Below are positions 1 through 9,449 of a DNA stretch of 64,000 nucleotides, piece by piece. The translations under genes were made by a program, and so were the position numbers. The DNA lies in contig CACDPP010000001.1 in NCBI GenBank assembly GCA_902554705.1, positions 84,828 through 148,827 on the forward strand, written 5' to 3'. The stretch comes from Paracoccaceae bacterium. Its GTDB lineage: Bacteria; Pseudomonadota; Alphaproteobacteria; Rhodobacterales; Rhodobacteraceae. A model generated the notes under the pieces. That model made no database searches, was not told the origin of the DNA, and saw nothing but the letters and a program-made list of their open reading frames with translations. Within the stretch, counting starts at the first letter, position 1. Every line of letters starts with the position of its first letter.

Positions 1-999
1 TGTCATAGACTTTGTTGAACTCACCAATGGCGTTAAACCCGCACCGAAAACCCGCCTTACAGCCTCTATCTCACCAACATCTCCAACGGGAGTAGATGTT
101 CCGTGAGCGTTTATGTAACTAACCACTCTTTCTTTAGGAAGTGTTTCTAAAGCTAAACGCATTGCGCGCTCTCCTCCCTTACCAGAAGGTGCCACCATAT
201 CATGGCCATCTGAGGTCGCACCAAATCCAGTCACTTCAGCATAAATTTTTGCCCCGCGTGCTATTGCGTGATCTAGATTTTCTAAGACCAAAATAGCCCC
301 ACCGCCACCTATAACAAATCCATCTCTATCTACATCAAAAGCTCTTGATGCTTTCTCAGGAGTATCATTGTACTTTGACGACATCGCACCCATCGCATCA
401 AAAAGACATGATAAAGTCCAATCTAACTCTTCTCCTCCACCAGCGAACATAATATCTTGTTTTCCCATCAAAATTTGCTCTGTTGCATTTCCAATACAGT
501 GAAGCGAAGTAGAACAAGCCGACGTTATTGAGTAATTAACTCCTTTTATTTTAAATGCCGTAGATAGGTTTGCAGAGATTGTTGAAGACATACACTTCGG
601 AACAGCAAATGGTCCAATTCGTTTAGGTGCACCAGATTTCATAACCACTTGATGGGCAGTCAGCATGGCTGAAGTTGAAGGGCCTCCAGAGCCGGCGATT
701 AGACCTGTCCTGTAATTAGAAATCTCACGCTCTTCCAGACCAGCATCTTTTATAGCTTGTTCCATTGCTATGTGAGCGTATGCTGCTCCCGGACCCATAA
801 ATCTTAAGGTTCTCTTGTCAACAAAATCTGAGACATCTAATTTGATATCTCCAGCTATTTGGCTTCTAAAGCCATGCTCAATCATATCTGCATTAGAAGT
901 AATTCCTGACTTTCCAGTTTTTAGACTGCCCAATACTTCGGTTGCGTTATTTCCTATAGACGAGACTATTCCTAATCCAGTTATAACCACTCGGCACAT
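1..999 (-). CDS. fabB: 3-oxoacyl-ACP synthase I, partial (C-terminus beyond window)
   Basis: Condensing enzyme of type II fatty acid synthesis, needed for elongating unsaturated acyl chains together with FabA. Reading the minus strand from the ATG at 999 gives 333 codons open to the window edge. The thiolase-fold active site is visible: nucleophile Cys162 in SACSTS, His299 in [11 protein letters not shown], and Lys330 in STKSMT. The frame is cut just before the second catalytic His expected in the GHS motif. The start is supported by an AGGAG about 8 nt upstream. It lies 78 bp downstream of fabA on the same strand, the classical fabA-fabB pair of Rhodobacterales. Roughly 70 C-terminal residues are missing because of the window edge, not a mutation. 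Identification is secure. Confidence 0.95.
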   Translation of the reverse strand, partial: MCRVVITGLGIVSSIGNNATEVLGSLKTGKSGITSNADMIEHGFRSQIAGDIKLDVSDFVDKRTLRFMGPGAAYAHIAMEQAIKDAGLEEREISNYRTGLIAGSGGPSTSAMLTAHQVVMKSGAPKRIGPFAVPKCMSSTISANLSTAFKIKGVNYSITSACSTSLHCIGNATEQILMGKQDIMFAGGGEELDWTLSCLFDAMGAMSSKYNDTPEKASRAFDVDRDGFVIGGGGAILVLENLDHAIARGAKIYAEVTGFGATSDGHDMVAPSGKGGERAMRLALETLPKERVVSYINAHGTSTPVGDVGEIEAVRRVFGAGLTPLVSSTKSMT

Positions 1000-1077
1000 A
1001 GTCTTCTCCTTTTTGGGCTGATCAATACCAGCGTCACATTAGTAAATAAAAATCACAGAAAAAATAGTATTCAATTA

Positions 1078-1587
1078 TTAATTTGAAGACAAAGCGACTT
1101 TCATATCTTTCACTTGATAAATTAGCTCACCGTCTGCTTCAACCGTTCCGTCAGCAACACCCATTGTGAGCCTTCTTGATTGAAGCGCTTTTGTGAAATT
1201 TACCTTGTATTTTAAAAGCTTTCTATCTGGGCGAACCATTCCCGTTAGTTTGACTTCACCAACTCCCAAGGCATAGCCACGCCCCTGCCAACCTCGCCAA
1301 CCCAAATTAAAACCTGTTAATTGCCAAAGTCCATCTAAACCAAGACAACCTGGCATGATAGGGTTCCCAGGAAAATGACAATCGAAAAACCAAAGGTCGG
1401 GGACAATGTCAAATTCAGCGATCACGTGGCCTTTCCCATTTTCACCTTTATCTGAGCTAATATCGGTAATTCTATCCATCATGAGCATGGGGGGTTCAGG
1501 AAGTTGAGCATTCCCTGGGCCAAATAATTCACCTCTGGCGCACTTTAGAAGATCCTCACGACTAAAACTTGATGGAAACCCTGGCAT
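1078..1587 (-). CDS. fabA: 3-hydroxydecanoyl-ACP dehydratase/isomerase FabA
   Basis: Dehydrates 3-hydroxydecanoyl-ACP and isomerises trans-2- to cis-3-decenoyl-ACP, the branch point to unsaturated fatty acids in the cytoplasm. The 169-residue length is normal. The single hot-dog fold carries the catalytic His71 in [12 protein letters not shown] and Asp85 in GLDGLWQL, matching the His70/Asp84 pair of the E. coli enzyme. It precedes fabB on the minus strand and is divergent from irr across about 170 bp. The ATG at 1587 begins the conserved N-terminal segment with FSREDLL. Nothing is abnormal. Confidence 0.96.
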   Translation of the reverse strand: MPGFPSSFSREDLLKCARGELFGPGNAQLPEPPMLMMDRITDISSDKGENGKGHVIAEFDIVPDLWFFDCHFPGNPIMPGCLGLDGLWQLTGFNLGWRGWQGRGYALGVGEVKLTGMVRPDRKLLKYKVNFTKALQSRRLTMGVADGTVEADGELIYQVKDMKVALSSN

Positions 1588-1760
1588 TTTAGATTTTCTT
1601 TCCTGCTCTATTTTTTCCTATATTCGATGTTGTGTATCATTCCAAAAGACTAGCTTGCAAGCCTTAGAAAAAAATGTTGAATTTGAAAATGTAAAAAGCG
1701 TTGAACTTTAAAGCAGTTTTGATTTAATATAAACAGTAGAGAAACGGAAAGAAGTCAAAT
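1588..1760. promoter_or_regulatory. Divergent fabA / irr promoter region
   Basis: This 173-bp AT-rich gap lies between two divergent start codons, so it must hold promoters for fabA-fabB and for irr. A perfect 10-bp palindrome GCTTGCAAGC sits near 1651-1661 and could be an operator, but one palindrome of this size is weak evidence. I did not find a clean iron-control element. The region is called from gene arrangement only. Confidence 0.4.
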
Positions 1761-2171
1761 ATGACATTCACTCAGAGAGCGACAAATTGGCTCTTAGGTT
1801 CAAATTTGCGTCCAACAAGACAACGTTTGGTGCTAGCTGAAATTTTGGTTGGCGACGGCAAGCATCGGCATGTGACAGCTGAAAGTCTTTTTGAACAGGT
1901 CAATAAGCGAGCCGATAAGGTTTCTTTAGCGACGGTTTACAATACTTTACATATATTTTGTGACGCCGGTCTAGTACAGGAAATCACCGTAGATGGATCT
2001 AAAAGCTATTTTGACACGCGAACAAATGATCATCCTCATTTTTACTGGGAAGATGATCAAAAGCTTACAGACGCACCAGCCGATCAATTAAAAATTTCAG
2101 AGCTTCCAAATGCGCCTAAGGGAGCAGAAATTGCTTCTGTTGATGTTATCATCCGTTTGCGTCGGAAATAA
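1761..2171 (+). CDS. irr: Fur-family iron response regulator Irr
   Basis: Fur-superfamily transcription factor that in Rhizobiales and Rhodobacterales senses heme/iron status and controls heme synthesis and iron uptake genes. The 136 residues show the N-terminal winged helix (LRPTRQRL at 16-23, recognition helix VSLATVYNTLHIF at 54-66) and a dimerisation domain. The histidine cluster DHPHFYWE (His91, His93) and the ending VIIRLRRK are typical of Irr rather than Fur or Zur. There is no N-terminal Cys-Pro heme motif of the Bradyrhizobium type. It is divergent from fabA, the arrangement usual in Rhodobacterales, and is the only clear DNA-binding transcription factor in the window. Confidence 0.9.
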   Translation: MTFTQRATNWLLGSNLRPTRQRLVLAEILVGDGKHRHVTAESLFEQVNKRADKVSLATVYNTLHIFCDAGLVQEITVDGSKSYFDTRTNDHPHFYWEDDQKLTDAPADQLKISELPNAPKGAEIASVDVIIRLRRK

Positions 2172-2174
2172 TTC

Positions 2175-3158
2175 TTGAAAGCGATTGCTTACGACAAGTT
2201 TGGTCTAGCTACTGAAGTACTGAATCTGCAGAATGTAGAAATACAAAAACCCAAGCAAAAAGAAGTAATAATTAAATTAAAATATTCTGGAGTGAACCCT
2301 TCAGATGCAAAAGCTCGAGCTGGAAATAGACCAGGAGTTCAAAAGCCTGACTATAATTTAATTATACCTCATTCTGATGGTTCGGGTGTGATTGAGGAAG
2401 TCGGACTGGGGCTCGATCAATCTTTAATTGGTAAGCGTGTTTGGATTAGAAATGGTCAGTGGAGGCGGCCATTTGGTACTGCAGCAGATTATATTACTAT
2501 ACCTATCGAAAATACAGTTGAAATGCCTAACCAAATGACCTTTCAAGACGGTGCGACCATGGGTATACCTGGCCTCACTGCAGCCCAAGGAGTATTTGGA
2601 TCTGGACCAGTCAAGGGGCAAAAATTACTTATTTCAGGCGGTAATGGAGCGGTTGGACATTTAGCCGTTCAGTTGGCTAAGTGGGGTGGAGCAAAAGTAA
2701 TCGCTACAGGTTCACAAGGCAGTTCTGAATCTATTCTTAAAAATGGAGCCGACTATTTTTTTGATTATTCCAGCAATAATTTAGTATCACAAATTACTGA
2801 AGTTGTTCCTGAGGGTGTCGACCGTGTCATAGAGGTTGAATTTGGTTTAAATTTAACTTGGCTCCATCAAGTTTTAAAACCAAACGGTACGCTTGCAGTT
2901 TATGGTTCGGCTAAAGAGATGAACCCTACTATACCTTTTGGACTATATCTTTTTAAGGCTATCAAAATAGATATATTTCTAATTTATATTTTACCACGAA
3001 AAGAAAGAGAGATAGCAATTAATTTTCTTCACTCTGCCTTCGAACAGAGAGCTTTAACGCCAAAGATCGACAGTATCTTCAAACTTGAGGATTGTGCTCG
3101 AGCACAGAACAGAACTCTAGAGCAAGGCAGAAAAGGTGCCGTTCTAATTGAAATTTGA
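2175..3158 (+). CDS. NADPH:quinone reductase-like MDR oxidoreductase
   Basis: A zinc-independent medium-chain dehydrogenase/reductase of the quinone oxidoreductase type, 327 residues. An N-terminal GroES-like domain has SGVNPSDAKAR at 38-48. The Rossmann domain carries the nucleotide loop ISGGNGAVGHLAVQ at 153-166. No structural-zinc cysteine cluster is present. The proposed TTG start at 2175 lies 3 bp after the irr stop codon, suggesting translational coupling. The likely role is NADPH-dependent reduction of quinones or alpha,beta-unsaturated carbonyls; the substrate cannot be read from sequence. Confidence 0.8.
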   Translation: MKAIAYDKFGLATEVLNLQNVEIQKPKQKEVIIKLKYSGVNPSDAKARAGNRPGVQKPDYNLIIPHSDGSGVIEEVGLGLDQSLIGKRVWIRNGQWRRPFGTAADYITIPIENTVEMPNQMTFQDGATMGIPGLTAAQGVFGSGPVKGQKLLISGGNGAVGHLAVQLAKWGGAKVIATGSQGSSESILKNGADYFFDYSSNNLVSQITEVVPEGVDRVIEVEFGLNLTWLHQVLKPNGTLAVYGSAKEMNPTIPFGLYLFKAIKIDIFLIYILPRKEREIAINFLHSAFEQRALTPKIDSIFKLEDCARAQNRTLEQGRKGAVLIEI

Positions 3159-3208
3159 TTTACTAGGTATTTGCTTTTAATTTTATGTTTGTTTTTGGAG
3201 AATTTTAA

Positions 3209-3889
3209 ATGCTGCTTACCATATGTGTTTTTGATGCTTACGGTACACTTTTTGATGTAAATGCTGCCGCGAGAACAGCAGCGAATGAACCTAACCGAGA
3301 AACATTCAAAGAAGTTTGGCCAAGTGTTTCCAATATATGGAGAATGAAACAGCTACAATATACGTGGCTGAGATCGATTACGGGCTCATATATTGATTTT
3401 TGGTCAGTCACTAAAAATAGTTTGGACTATGCTCTTGAAGCCCATGGTTTACACGAAAATTTCGATTTAAAAGAAAGACTTCTAGCCCTTTATTGGGAAC
3501 TACAACCGTACCCCGAAGTTTCGCCGATGCTAAAACAATTGAAAACAAAGGGTGTTAAAACAGCTATATTGTCCAATGGCTCTCCTGAAATGTTAAGTTC
3601 CGCTGTAAAATCGTCTAATCTTTTTGAGGTTATTGATGAAATAATATCAGTAGAAAAGGTAAAAGTGTTCAAACCGAGTCGGTTGGTATATGAACAGGTT
3701 GAAAATGTAATTGGATGTTCCAAATCAGAAGTTTTATTTGTTTCGTCTAATGGTTGGGACATAGCTGGAGCAGCAGGTTTTGGTTTCGAAACTGCCTGGG
3801 TAAATAGATCAAAAGAGCCAATTGACCGATTGCCTAACAAACCGACACATATTTTAAAAAATTTGGCAACCATACCAAGTTTTTTTTGA
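3209..3889 (+). CDS. Haloacid dehalogenase type II (L-2-haloacid dehalogenase family)
   Basis: HAD-superfamily hydrolase of 226 residues resembling L-2-haloacid dehalogenases, which displace halide from 2-haloalkanoic acids through an aspartyl ester. Visible residues: nucleophile Asp9 in FDAYGTLFD, the WRMKQLQYTWLR segment at 45-56 typical of the dehalogenase cap, Ser123/Asn124 in LSNGS, Lys156 in VFKPS, and the SSNGWDIAGA segment with Asp185. These match the dehalogenase subgroup better than phosphatases. A GGAG lies 9 nt before the ATG. It stands alone between an oxidoreductase and a PLP enzyme, so the natural substrate is unknown. Confidence 0.82.
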   Translation: MLLTICVFDAYGTLFDVNAAARTAANEPNRETFKEVWPSVSNIWRMKQLQYTWLRSITGSYIDFWSVTKNSLDYALEAHGLHENFDLKERLLALYWELQPYPEVSPMLKQLKTKGVKTAILSNGSPEMLSSAVKSSNLFEVIDEIISVEKVKVFKPSRLVYEQVENVIGCSKSEVLFVSSNGWDIAGAAGFGFETAWVNRSKEPIDRLPNKPTHILKNLATIPSFF

Positions 3890-4005
3890 AATTGAATTCT
3901 TTTGGCCTCGAAGTACTAAAATTAGCTTAAAAGCTCATTGCAATAGACTTAAAAATAACCATCATATTGTGAGCATTAGTTGGTGTAAACTAGAGAAGAT
4001 AAAAT

Positions 4006-4974
4006 ATGCAGATTGATGAAATCTTTGAAGCTAATGAGAGGCTCAAAAATAAAAAACGGATTACTCCTCTTTTAAACTCCCCTTTTCTGGACGAAATTGC
4101 TGAAAGAAAAATTTTTATCAAGGCAGAATGCTTGCAGCATACGGGGAGTTTTAAATTTAGAGGTGCGTACTCTGCAATATCTTCAATTCCAATAGAAAAA
4201 CGCAAAAAAGGTGTAATCGCCTATTCTTCAGGCAATCATGCCCAAGGTGTGGCTTTGGCAGCAAAAATTCATGAAATTCCTGCGACTATAATAATGCCTG
4301 AGGATGCACCAGAAATAAAAATCAACAATACTAGAGATTTAGGCGCAGAAGTTATTCTTTATGATCGATTAAATGAAAGCAGAGAGGACATTGGACAAAA
4401 AATTTCTGAAGAAAATCTACTATCACTTATTCCACCCTATGATCATAGTCACGTTATAGCTGGTCAAGGAACTATCGGACTAGAGATCGTAGACCAAGCT
4501 AATCAAAACGGAATTGAAAAGGCTGATGTATTAGTTTGCTGTGGTGGCGGAGGTCTTACCTCAGGAATTGCGGTAGCTCTTTCGAGCTTGATGCCAGATT
4601 TTATAACAAGGCCTGTTGAACCAGAGGGATTCGATGACGTAATTCGTTCATTAAAAAGTGGAGAACGACAAGTAAATGAACAAATTAGTGGAGGGCTCTG
4701 TGACGCTATTATAACTCCTACACCAGGAAAATTAACTTTTCCATTGATGGAAAAATACTGTGGTGAAGGTATTGTGGTGACAGATCAAGAAGTAATGAAA
4801 GCAATCGCTTTAGCCTTCACAAGGCTCCGTATTGTTGTTGAACCTGGAGGAGCAGTTGCATTAGCCGCAGCACTGTTTCATACGAAAAAATGCAATAATG
4901 ATACTTTGATTGCTGTTGTTTCCGGCGGAAATATTGATCCTTATATTTTTAGAAAAGCAATAGAAATGATTTAA
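4006..4974 (+). CDS. Threonine/serine dehydratase-like PLP enzyme (fold type II)
   Basis: PLP-dependent enzyme of the threonine dehydratase/serine racemase family, 322 residues. The Schiff-base lysine is Lys50 in GSFKFRGAYSA, substrate-binding SSGNHAQG is at 74-81, and the phosphate-binding glycine loop CGGGGL is at 179-184. The C-terminal ACT domains of biosynthetic IlvA are absent, so a catabolic dehydratase or racemase of hydroxy-amino acids is likely. It precedes the enol-lactonase-like hydrolase by 28 bp on the same strand, so the two are probably co-transcribed. Related eliminases such as hydroxyaspartate dehydratase cannot be excluded. Confidence 0.82.
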   Translation: MQIDEIFEANERLKNKKRITPLLNSPFLDEIAERKIFIKAECLQHTGSFKFRGAYSAISSIPIEKRKKGVIAYSSGNHAQGVALAAKIHEIPATIIMPEDAPEIKINNTRDLGAEVILYDRLNESREDIGQKISEENLLSLIPPYDHSHVIAGQGTIGLEIVDQANQNGIEKADVLVCCGGGGLTSGIAVALSSLMPDFITRPVEPEGFDDVIRSLKSGERQVNEQISGGLCDAIITPTPGKLTFPLMEKYCGEGIVVTDQEVMKAIALAFTRLRIVVEPGGAVALAAALFHTKKCNNDTLIAVVSGGNIDPYIFRKAIEMI

Positions 4975-5002
4975 AAGCAGAAATTTTATTTGAGGGAAAT
5001 AT

Positions 5003-5797
5003 ATGGCCACCGTAATTGAGGTGAACGGAACCAACATTCATTACAAACTTGAGGGACCTGAAAATGGCCCCACAATAGTTTTTTCAAACTCACTTGGAAC
5101 CGATATGCGTATTTGGGATGATGTTATTTCGTATTTACCTGAAAATCTTAGGATACTTAGATATGACAAACGAGGACATGGACTATCTGACTGTACAAAA
5201 TCACCTTACTCTATGGGTACTCTAATAAGAGATATTGAAGCCTTGATGGAGCACTTTAAATTGAAAAATTCGCTATTTATTGGCCTATCCATAGGTGGCC
5301 TTATTGGGCAAGGATTAGCCTTGAAAAGGCTCGATCTAATAAGAGCATTGGTTCTTTCAAATACCGCAGCGAAGATAGGAAATCGTCAGATATGGGAAGA
5401 TCGTATATCCCAGGTGAATTCTTCGGGCATGAAAGCTTTAACAGAACAAACAATGAAAAGGTGGTTTAGTAATAAGTTTTTTGAAAGCAACGAGTTGAAT
5501 ATTTGGAAAAATATGTTCGAAAGACAGCCTTTAGAGGGATATATCGGATGCTCACATGCTATTTCTGGAACAGATTTTTACACGCCAACTTCGAGCTTAC
5601 GGTTACCAACAATTGGAATAGCGGGCTCAGAAGATGGCTCTACACCACCAGACTTAGTACGAGAGACCTGTGAACTAATACCTGGATCACAATTTAATTT
5701 AATTAAGGGAGTTGGGCATATTCCATGTGTCGAGGAACCGGAAAAATATGCGAAGATTTTATCAGATTTTATGAAAGAAACTGGGCATTCGCCCTAG
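5003..5797 (+). CDS. Alpha/beta hydrolase, 3-oxoadipate enol-lactonase-like
   Basis: Alpha/beta-hydrolase of 264 residues most like PcaD, which opens 3-oxoadipate enol-lactone in the protocatechuate branch of the beta-ketoadipate pathway. The catalytic triad is readable: Ser96 in GLSIGG, Asp211 in GSEDGSTPP and His239 in GVGHIPCVEEP. The last motif is typical of PcaD-like proteins. GAGGGA precedes the ATG. No other pca genes are nearby, so the true substrate may be another lactone or ester; I withhold the gene symbol for that reason. Confidence 0.75.
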   Translation: MATVIEVNGTNIHYKLEGPENGPTIVFSNSLGTDMRIWDDVISYLPENLRILRYDKRGHGLSDCTKSPYSMGTLIRDIEALMEHFKLKNSLFIGLSIGGLIGQGLALKRLDLIRALVLSNTAAKIGNRQIWEDRISQVNSSGMKALTEQTMKRWFSNKFFESNELNIWKNMFERQPLEGYIGCSHAISGTDFYTPTSSLRLPTIGIAGSEDGSTPPDLVRETCELIPGSQFNLIKGVGHIPCVEEPEKYAKILSDFMKETGHSP

Positions 5798-5816
5798 AAA
5801 AACAGCATAGAATTTC

Positions 5817-7040
5817 ATGATCAATAAAAAAAATTTACCGATAAAAATCATAGTTTTAACCGTAATTCTAGACTCAGTTGGAATTGGTATAATGATACCA
5901 GTTTTACCTAGCCTAATGACAGATGTGCTACCTGGTAAAACAGTTGCTGAGGCTGCTGTTTGGGGCGGAGTACTAGCTAGCATATTCGCTGTTATGCAAT
6001 TTATTTTTGGGCCTATTTTGGGAAGCCTATCGGATACATTTGGTCGTCGGCCAGTAATTCTCATTTCATTAATTTTCATGGCTTTAGATTATATAATAAT
6101 GGGGTTAGCTACTAGCATTTGGCTGCTGCTTTTTGGGCGAATTTTGGGTGGGATAACCGCATCAACCCATGCAACCGCTGCTGCCTATGTTGCAGACATT
6201 TCAACTTCAGAACAAAAGGCCGCCCGTTTTGGTTACATAGGAGCCGGCTTTGGTATTGGCTTTGTTTTGGGGCCTATTATAGGTGGTTTATTAGGTGAAG
6301 TTGGTCCAAGGTTTCCATTTTTTGCAGCGGCATTTGTTTCAGCATTGAATGCAGCTGCCTGTTATTTTTTTCTTAAGGAAAGTTTGAATACTAAAGTCCA
6401 AAAACAATTTTATTTCAAAACCATAAATCCCTTTAGAACCTTTGGATCCATAGCAAAGTTTGATGGTTTAAAAGTTTTTTTAATGGTTTTCCTTCTTTAC
6501 TCAATAAGTACAGCTGTTTATGCAGCAATTTGGCCTTATTTCACAGCAGAACGTTTTTCGTGGTCACCAGGCATGATTGGCTTATCACTCACAGTATACG
6601 GAATATGTTTTGCATTTATCCAAGGTGTATTAGTTCAACCCACAATTAATCTAATAGGAAGATATAACACGGTTCTTTTGGGATTTGGCGTAGAAATAGT
6701 GGCGATGATATTAATTGCCATAATCACAAATGGTTGGTTTCTCATAGCACTGACACCATTAGCTTCTCTTGGCGTCATCGGACAACCAGCACTCACCGCT
6801 TTAATGTCAGACCAAGTTGACGAAAGCAATCAAGGTAGCCTTCAGGGCGTTATTGCATCATTAAGCGCTGTATCTATGATTATCACTCCACTATCAATGA
6901 CGTGGATTTTATCTCAGTTTTCTGACCGAAACTCGGAAATATATTTTCCAGGGGCACCCTTTATCGCCTCAGCGGTACTGTTAACCATCTGTATTTCCGT
7001 TTTTTTATTTTGGGCTCCAAAAAAGTTTGTAAATCAATAA
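5817..7040 (+). CDS. MFS drug:H+ antiporter, Tet-like (DHA1)
   Basis: Twelve-helix major facilitator of 407 residues. Helix 1 reads ILDSVGIGIMIPVLP (17-31), closely resembling tetracycline exporters including the acidic residue. The loop 2-3 signature motif A is GSLSDTFGRRP at 69-79. The protein probably exports a small molecule against protons across the inner membrane. Chromosomal members of this family are common in alphaproteobacteria and need not confer tetracycline resistance. The ATG lies 19 bp after the preceding hydrolase stop with no obvious Shine-Dalgarno sequence, so coupling is possible. Confidence 0.8.
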   Translation: MINKKNLPIKIIVLTVILDSVGIGIMIPVLPSLMTDVLPGKTVAEAAVWGGVLASIFAVMQFIFGPILGSLSDTFGRRPVILISLIFMALDYIIMGLATSIWLLLFGRILGGITASTHATAAAYVADISTSEQKAARFGYIGAGFGIGFVLGPIIGGLLGEVGPRFPFFAAAFVSALNAAACYFFLKESLNTKVQKQFYFKTINPFRTFGSIAKFDGLKVFLMVFLLYSISTAVYAAIWPYFTAERFSWSPGMIGLSLTVYGICFAFIQGVLVQPTINLIGRYNTVLLGFGVEIVAMILIAIITNGWFLIALTPLASLGVIGQPALTALMSDQVDESNQGSLQGVIASLSAVSMIITPLSMTWILSQFSDRNSEIYFPGAPFIASAVLLTICISVFLFWAPKKFVNQ

Positions 7041-7110
7041 TTTTAAGAATTGACGAGATTGAATTGAATGTAATTAACTAAAAGACGGTTGTTCTACAAA
7101 GGATAATATA

Positions 7111-8208
7111 ATGGTCAAAATTAAAGCTGCTGTTTGCTATGAATTTGGAGAGCCTCTGAAAATTGAAACAATTGACTTAAGAGACCCAATCTCTGGCGAG
7201 GTAGAAGTAACTTTAGGAGCCGTAGCAGTATGCCATTCTGACATATCATTCGCAGACGGCGACTGGGGAGGAGAATTACCAGCAGTTTATGGTCATGAAG
7301 CCGCAGGTTTCATTAGTAAAATTGGAGATGCTGTAAAGGGCTTTGAAATTGGCGATCATGTGGTTGTCACTCTGATAAAATCGTGTGGAAACTGTAATAA
7401 TTGCTTCGAAGGCAACCCAACAATATGTGAAGACAATGGCAACGCTGTGCTTCCTATTTTAAGTATGAAAGGTAATACAATTCAGCAAGTTATGAATTGT
7501 GGTGCTTTTGCGGAAAAAGTAGTTGTGGATCAAAGCCAAATCGTGAAATTAAATTCCGATTTGAACTTTGCAACTGCCTCACTTCTAGCTTGTGGTGTAA
7601 TAACTGGTATAGGAGCGGTGGTTAACGCAGCAAAACTAAGACCAGGTCAAGATGTTGTTGTTATTGGTGCAGGCGGAGTTGGCCTCAACGCAATACAGGG
7701 TGCTAGAATAGCTGGAGCTCGGCGAATTGTGGCAGTCGATAAAAACAAAGATAAATTAGCTGCAGCTAAGGAATTTGGAGCAACAGACAGTGTTCTGGCA
7801 ACTGAAAAATCTCCTTGGCGCATAGCTAAAGCTTTAGTTGGTCGCGGAGCCGATATAGTTTTAGTTACCGTAGGAAGCAGTGCAGTCTATGATGTTGCAC
7901 CAAGATATCTTGGCTATGGTGGTAAAGTGGTTATGGTGGGAATGCCCAAAACGGGAGACAAGTCAATTTATGAACCTGTAATGATGGCAGCGGTTTCTCA
8001 GGGAATGATAGGATCTAAAATGGGCGATGTTGTAATCAAACGTGATATTCCTTGGATCGTTGATCTTTATGAACAAGGCCGTTTAAAATTAGATGAATTA
8101 GTTTCCAAAACATGGAGTCTTGATCAAATAAATGAGGCAATAGCTGATACTAAATTAGGATCAGCCAAAAGAAACGTAATTGTTTTTGAAGCCAAACAAG
8201 TGCCCTAG
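7111..8208 (+). CDS. Zinc-dependent alcohol dehydrogenase
   Basis: Medium-chain zinc alcohol dehydrogenase of 365 residues with both metal sites. Catalytic zinc ligands are Cys41 and His62/Glu63 (GHEAAG). Structural zinc ligands are Cys92, Cys95, Cys98 and Cys106. The NAD-binding loop GAGGVG is at 186-191. Overall it resembles class III/mycothiol-type dehydrogenases, but the substrate is unknown. AAAGGAT precedes the ATG. The next gene, an enolase-superfamily protein, starts 3 bp after the stop, implying that the two act on the same or consecutive metabolites, for example alcohol or polyol oxidation followed by acid dehydration. Confidence 0.85.
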   Translation: MVKIKAAVCYEFGEPLKIETIDLRDPISGEVEVTLGAVAVCHSDISFADGDWGGELPAVYGHEAAGFISKIGDAVKGFEIGDHVVVTLIKSCGNCNNCFEGNPTICEDNGNAVLPILSMKGNTIQQVMNCGAFAEKVVVDQSQIVKLNSDLNFATASLLACGVITGIGAVVNAAKLRPGQDVVVIGAGGVGLNAIQGARIAGARRIVAVDKNKDKLAAAKEFGATDSVLATEKSPWRIAKALVGRGADIVLVTVGSSAVYDVAPRYLGYGGKVVMVGMPKTGDKSIYEPVMMAAVSQGMIGSKMGDVVIKRDIPWIVDLYEQGRLKLDELVSKTWSLDQINEAIADTKLGSAKRNVIVFEAKQVP

Positions 8209-8211
8209 AAA

Positions 8212-9447
8212 ATGAAACTGAAAGACCTTAAAATAATTGTAACATGCCCACCGCCGCCTGGATGGGGTGGGCGATATTGGATCTTGATAAAACTTACAAC
8301 TGACAATGGAATTAGTGGATGGGGTGAATGTTACGCTTCCTCTGTAGGTCCAAACGCAATGGAAGCAGTTATCAAGGACGTTTTTGAGCGATACTTTCTA
8401 AATGAAAAGCCTTCAAACGTAGAACGGATGTTTCGAAGGACCTATTCTTCTGGTTTCACTCAACGGCCTGATCTAACTGTTATGGGAGCATTCTCTGGGC
8501 TAGAAATTGCGTGTTGGGATATTTTAGGAAAATACTATGATTGTCCAACTTGGCAATTGCTGGGCGGAAGAATAAATGAGCGTGTTCGCGCATATTCTTA
8601 TCTTTACCCTTTAGAATATCATGATTTAAATGACTTTTGGACCTCGCCAGAAATGGCCGCAGAGTCCGCGATTGATCTCATAGGCAAAGGTTATACGGCA
8701 GTAAAATTTGACCCTGCTGGTCCTTATACTATGCGCGGAGGTCATATGCCAGCGATGACTGATATCAAATTATCTGTAGAGTTTTGCAAAGCAATTAGAG
8801 CAGCCGTTGGCGATAAAGCTGATATTTTGTTTGGAACACATGGACAATTTACAACTGCTGGAGCTATACGCCTAGGAAAAGCGATAGAGCCCTATTCGCC
8901 AATGTGGTTCGAAGAGCCAATTCCACCAGACAATTTATCAGAATTTAGCAAAGTGCAAAACGCCCTAAGTATACCCATTGCAACTGGGGAAAGATTTACG
9001 ACAAAAATAGAGTTTGCTGAAGTTCTTAAAACTGGAGGAGCCCGCATAATCCAACCTGCCCTAGGACGCGCTGGTGGTATTTGGGAAATGAAAAAAGCCG
9101 CAGCTATAGCTGAAGTATTCAATGCACAAGTAGCACCACATTTATACGCTGGACCTATCGAATGGGCGGCAAATATTCAATTATCTGCATCTATACCAAA
9201 TTTACTTATCGCTGAAACAATTGAAACACCTTTTCATAAATCTTTAATCAACGGAAAAATTAAGGTTGAAGATGGTTATATACAAGTTTCACAGGAAGCA
9301 GGCCTGGGCATCGAGATAAATGAGAAATTAGCGGAAGAATATCCTTACAATGGCGATGATTTACATTTAATGATGCAAGATGATCCATGTGATTACTCTA
9401 ATGGTAATTCTTTTTCAGGAGGAGCCACACCTATAAAATCTAATTGA
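8212..9447 (+). CDS. Mandelate racemase/muconate lactonizing enzyme family protein
   Basis: Enolase-superfamily protein of 411 residues with capping domain and TIM barrel, related to sugar-acid dehydratases. Readable active-site positions are Lys165 (AVKFD), His210 (GTHGQ), Glu234/235 (WFEEP), Glu260 (TGERF) and His310 (APHLYAG). When GTHGQ is aligned by eye with the DFHGR of galactonate dehydratase, the usual first Mg2+ ligand Asp is Gly208. The lineage therefore has either an altered metal site or a shifted ligand. It starts 3 bp after the zinc alcohol dehydrogenase and should share its pathway. Family membership is firm; specific activity is unknown. Confidence 0.82.
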   Translation: MKLKDLKIIVTCPPPPGWGGRYWILIKLTTDNGISGWGECYASSVGPNAMEAVIKDVFERYFLNEKPSNVERMFRRTYSSGFTQRPDLTVMGAFSGLEIACWDILGKYYDCPTWQLLGGRINERVRAYSYLYPLEYHDLNDFWTSPEMAAESAIDLIGKGYTAVKFDPAGPYTMRGGHMPAMTDIKLSVEFCKAIRAAVGDKADILFGTHGQFTTAGAIRLGKAIEPYSPMWFEEPIPPDNLSEFSKVQNALSIPIATGERFTTKIEFAEVLKTGGARIIQPALGRAGGIWEMKKAAAIAEVFNAQVAPHLYAGPIEWAANIQLSASIPNLLIAETIETPFHKSLINGKIKVEDGYIQVSQEAGLGIEINEKLAEEYPYNGDDLHLMMQDDPCDYSNGNSFSGGATPIKSN

Positions 9448-9449
9448 TT

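Noticed and set aside
1651..1661. Irr/iron-control operator between fabA and irr
   Set aside because: Only a 10-bp palindrome is present, which does not match an iron-control element.
5003..5797. A beta-ketoadipate (pca) operon
   Set aside because: Only the PcaD-like hydrolase is present, with no other pca genes nearby.
5817..7040. Acquired tetracycline-resistance gene
   Set aside because: Helix 1 and motif A resemble Tet pumps, but no tetR, mobile element or compositional shift is present. It looks like a native exporter.
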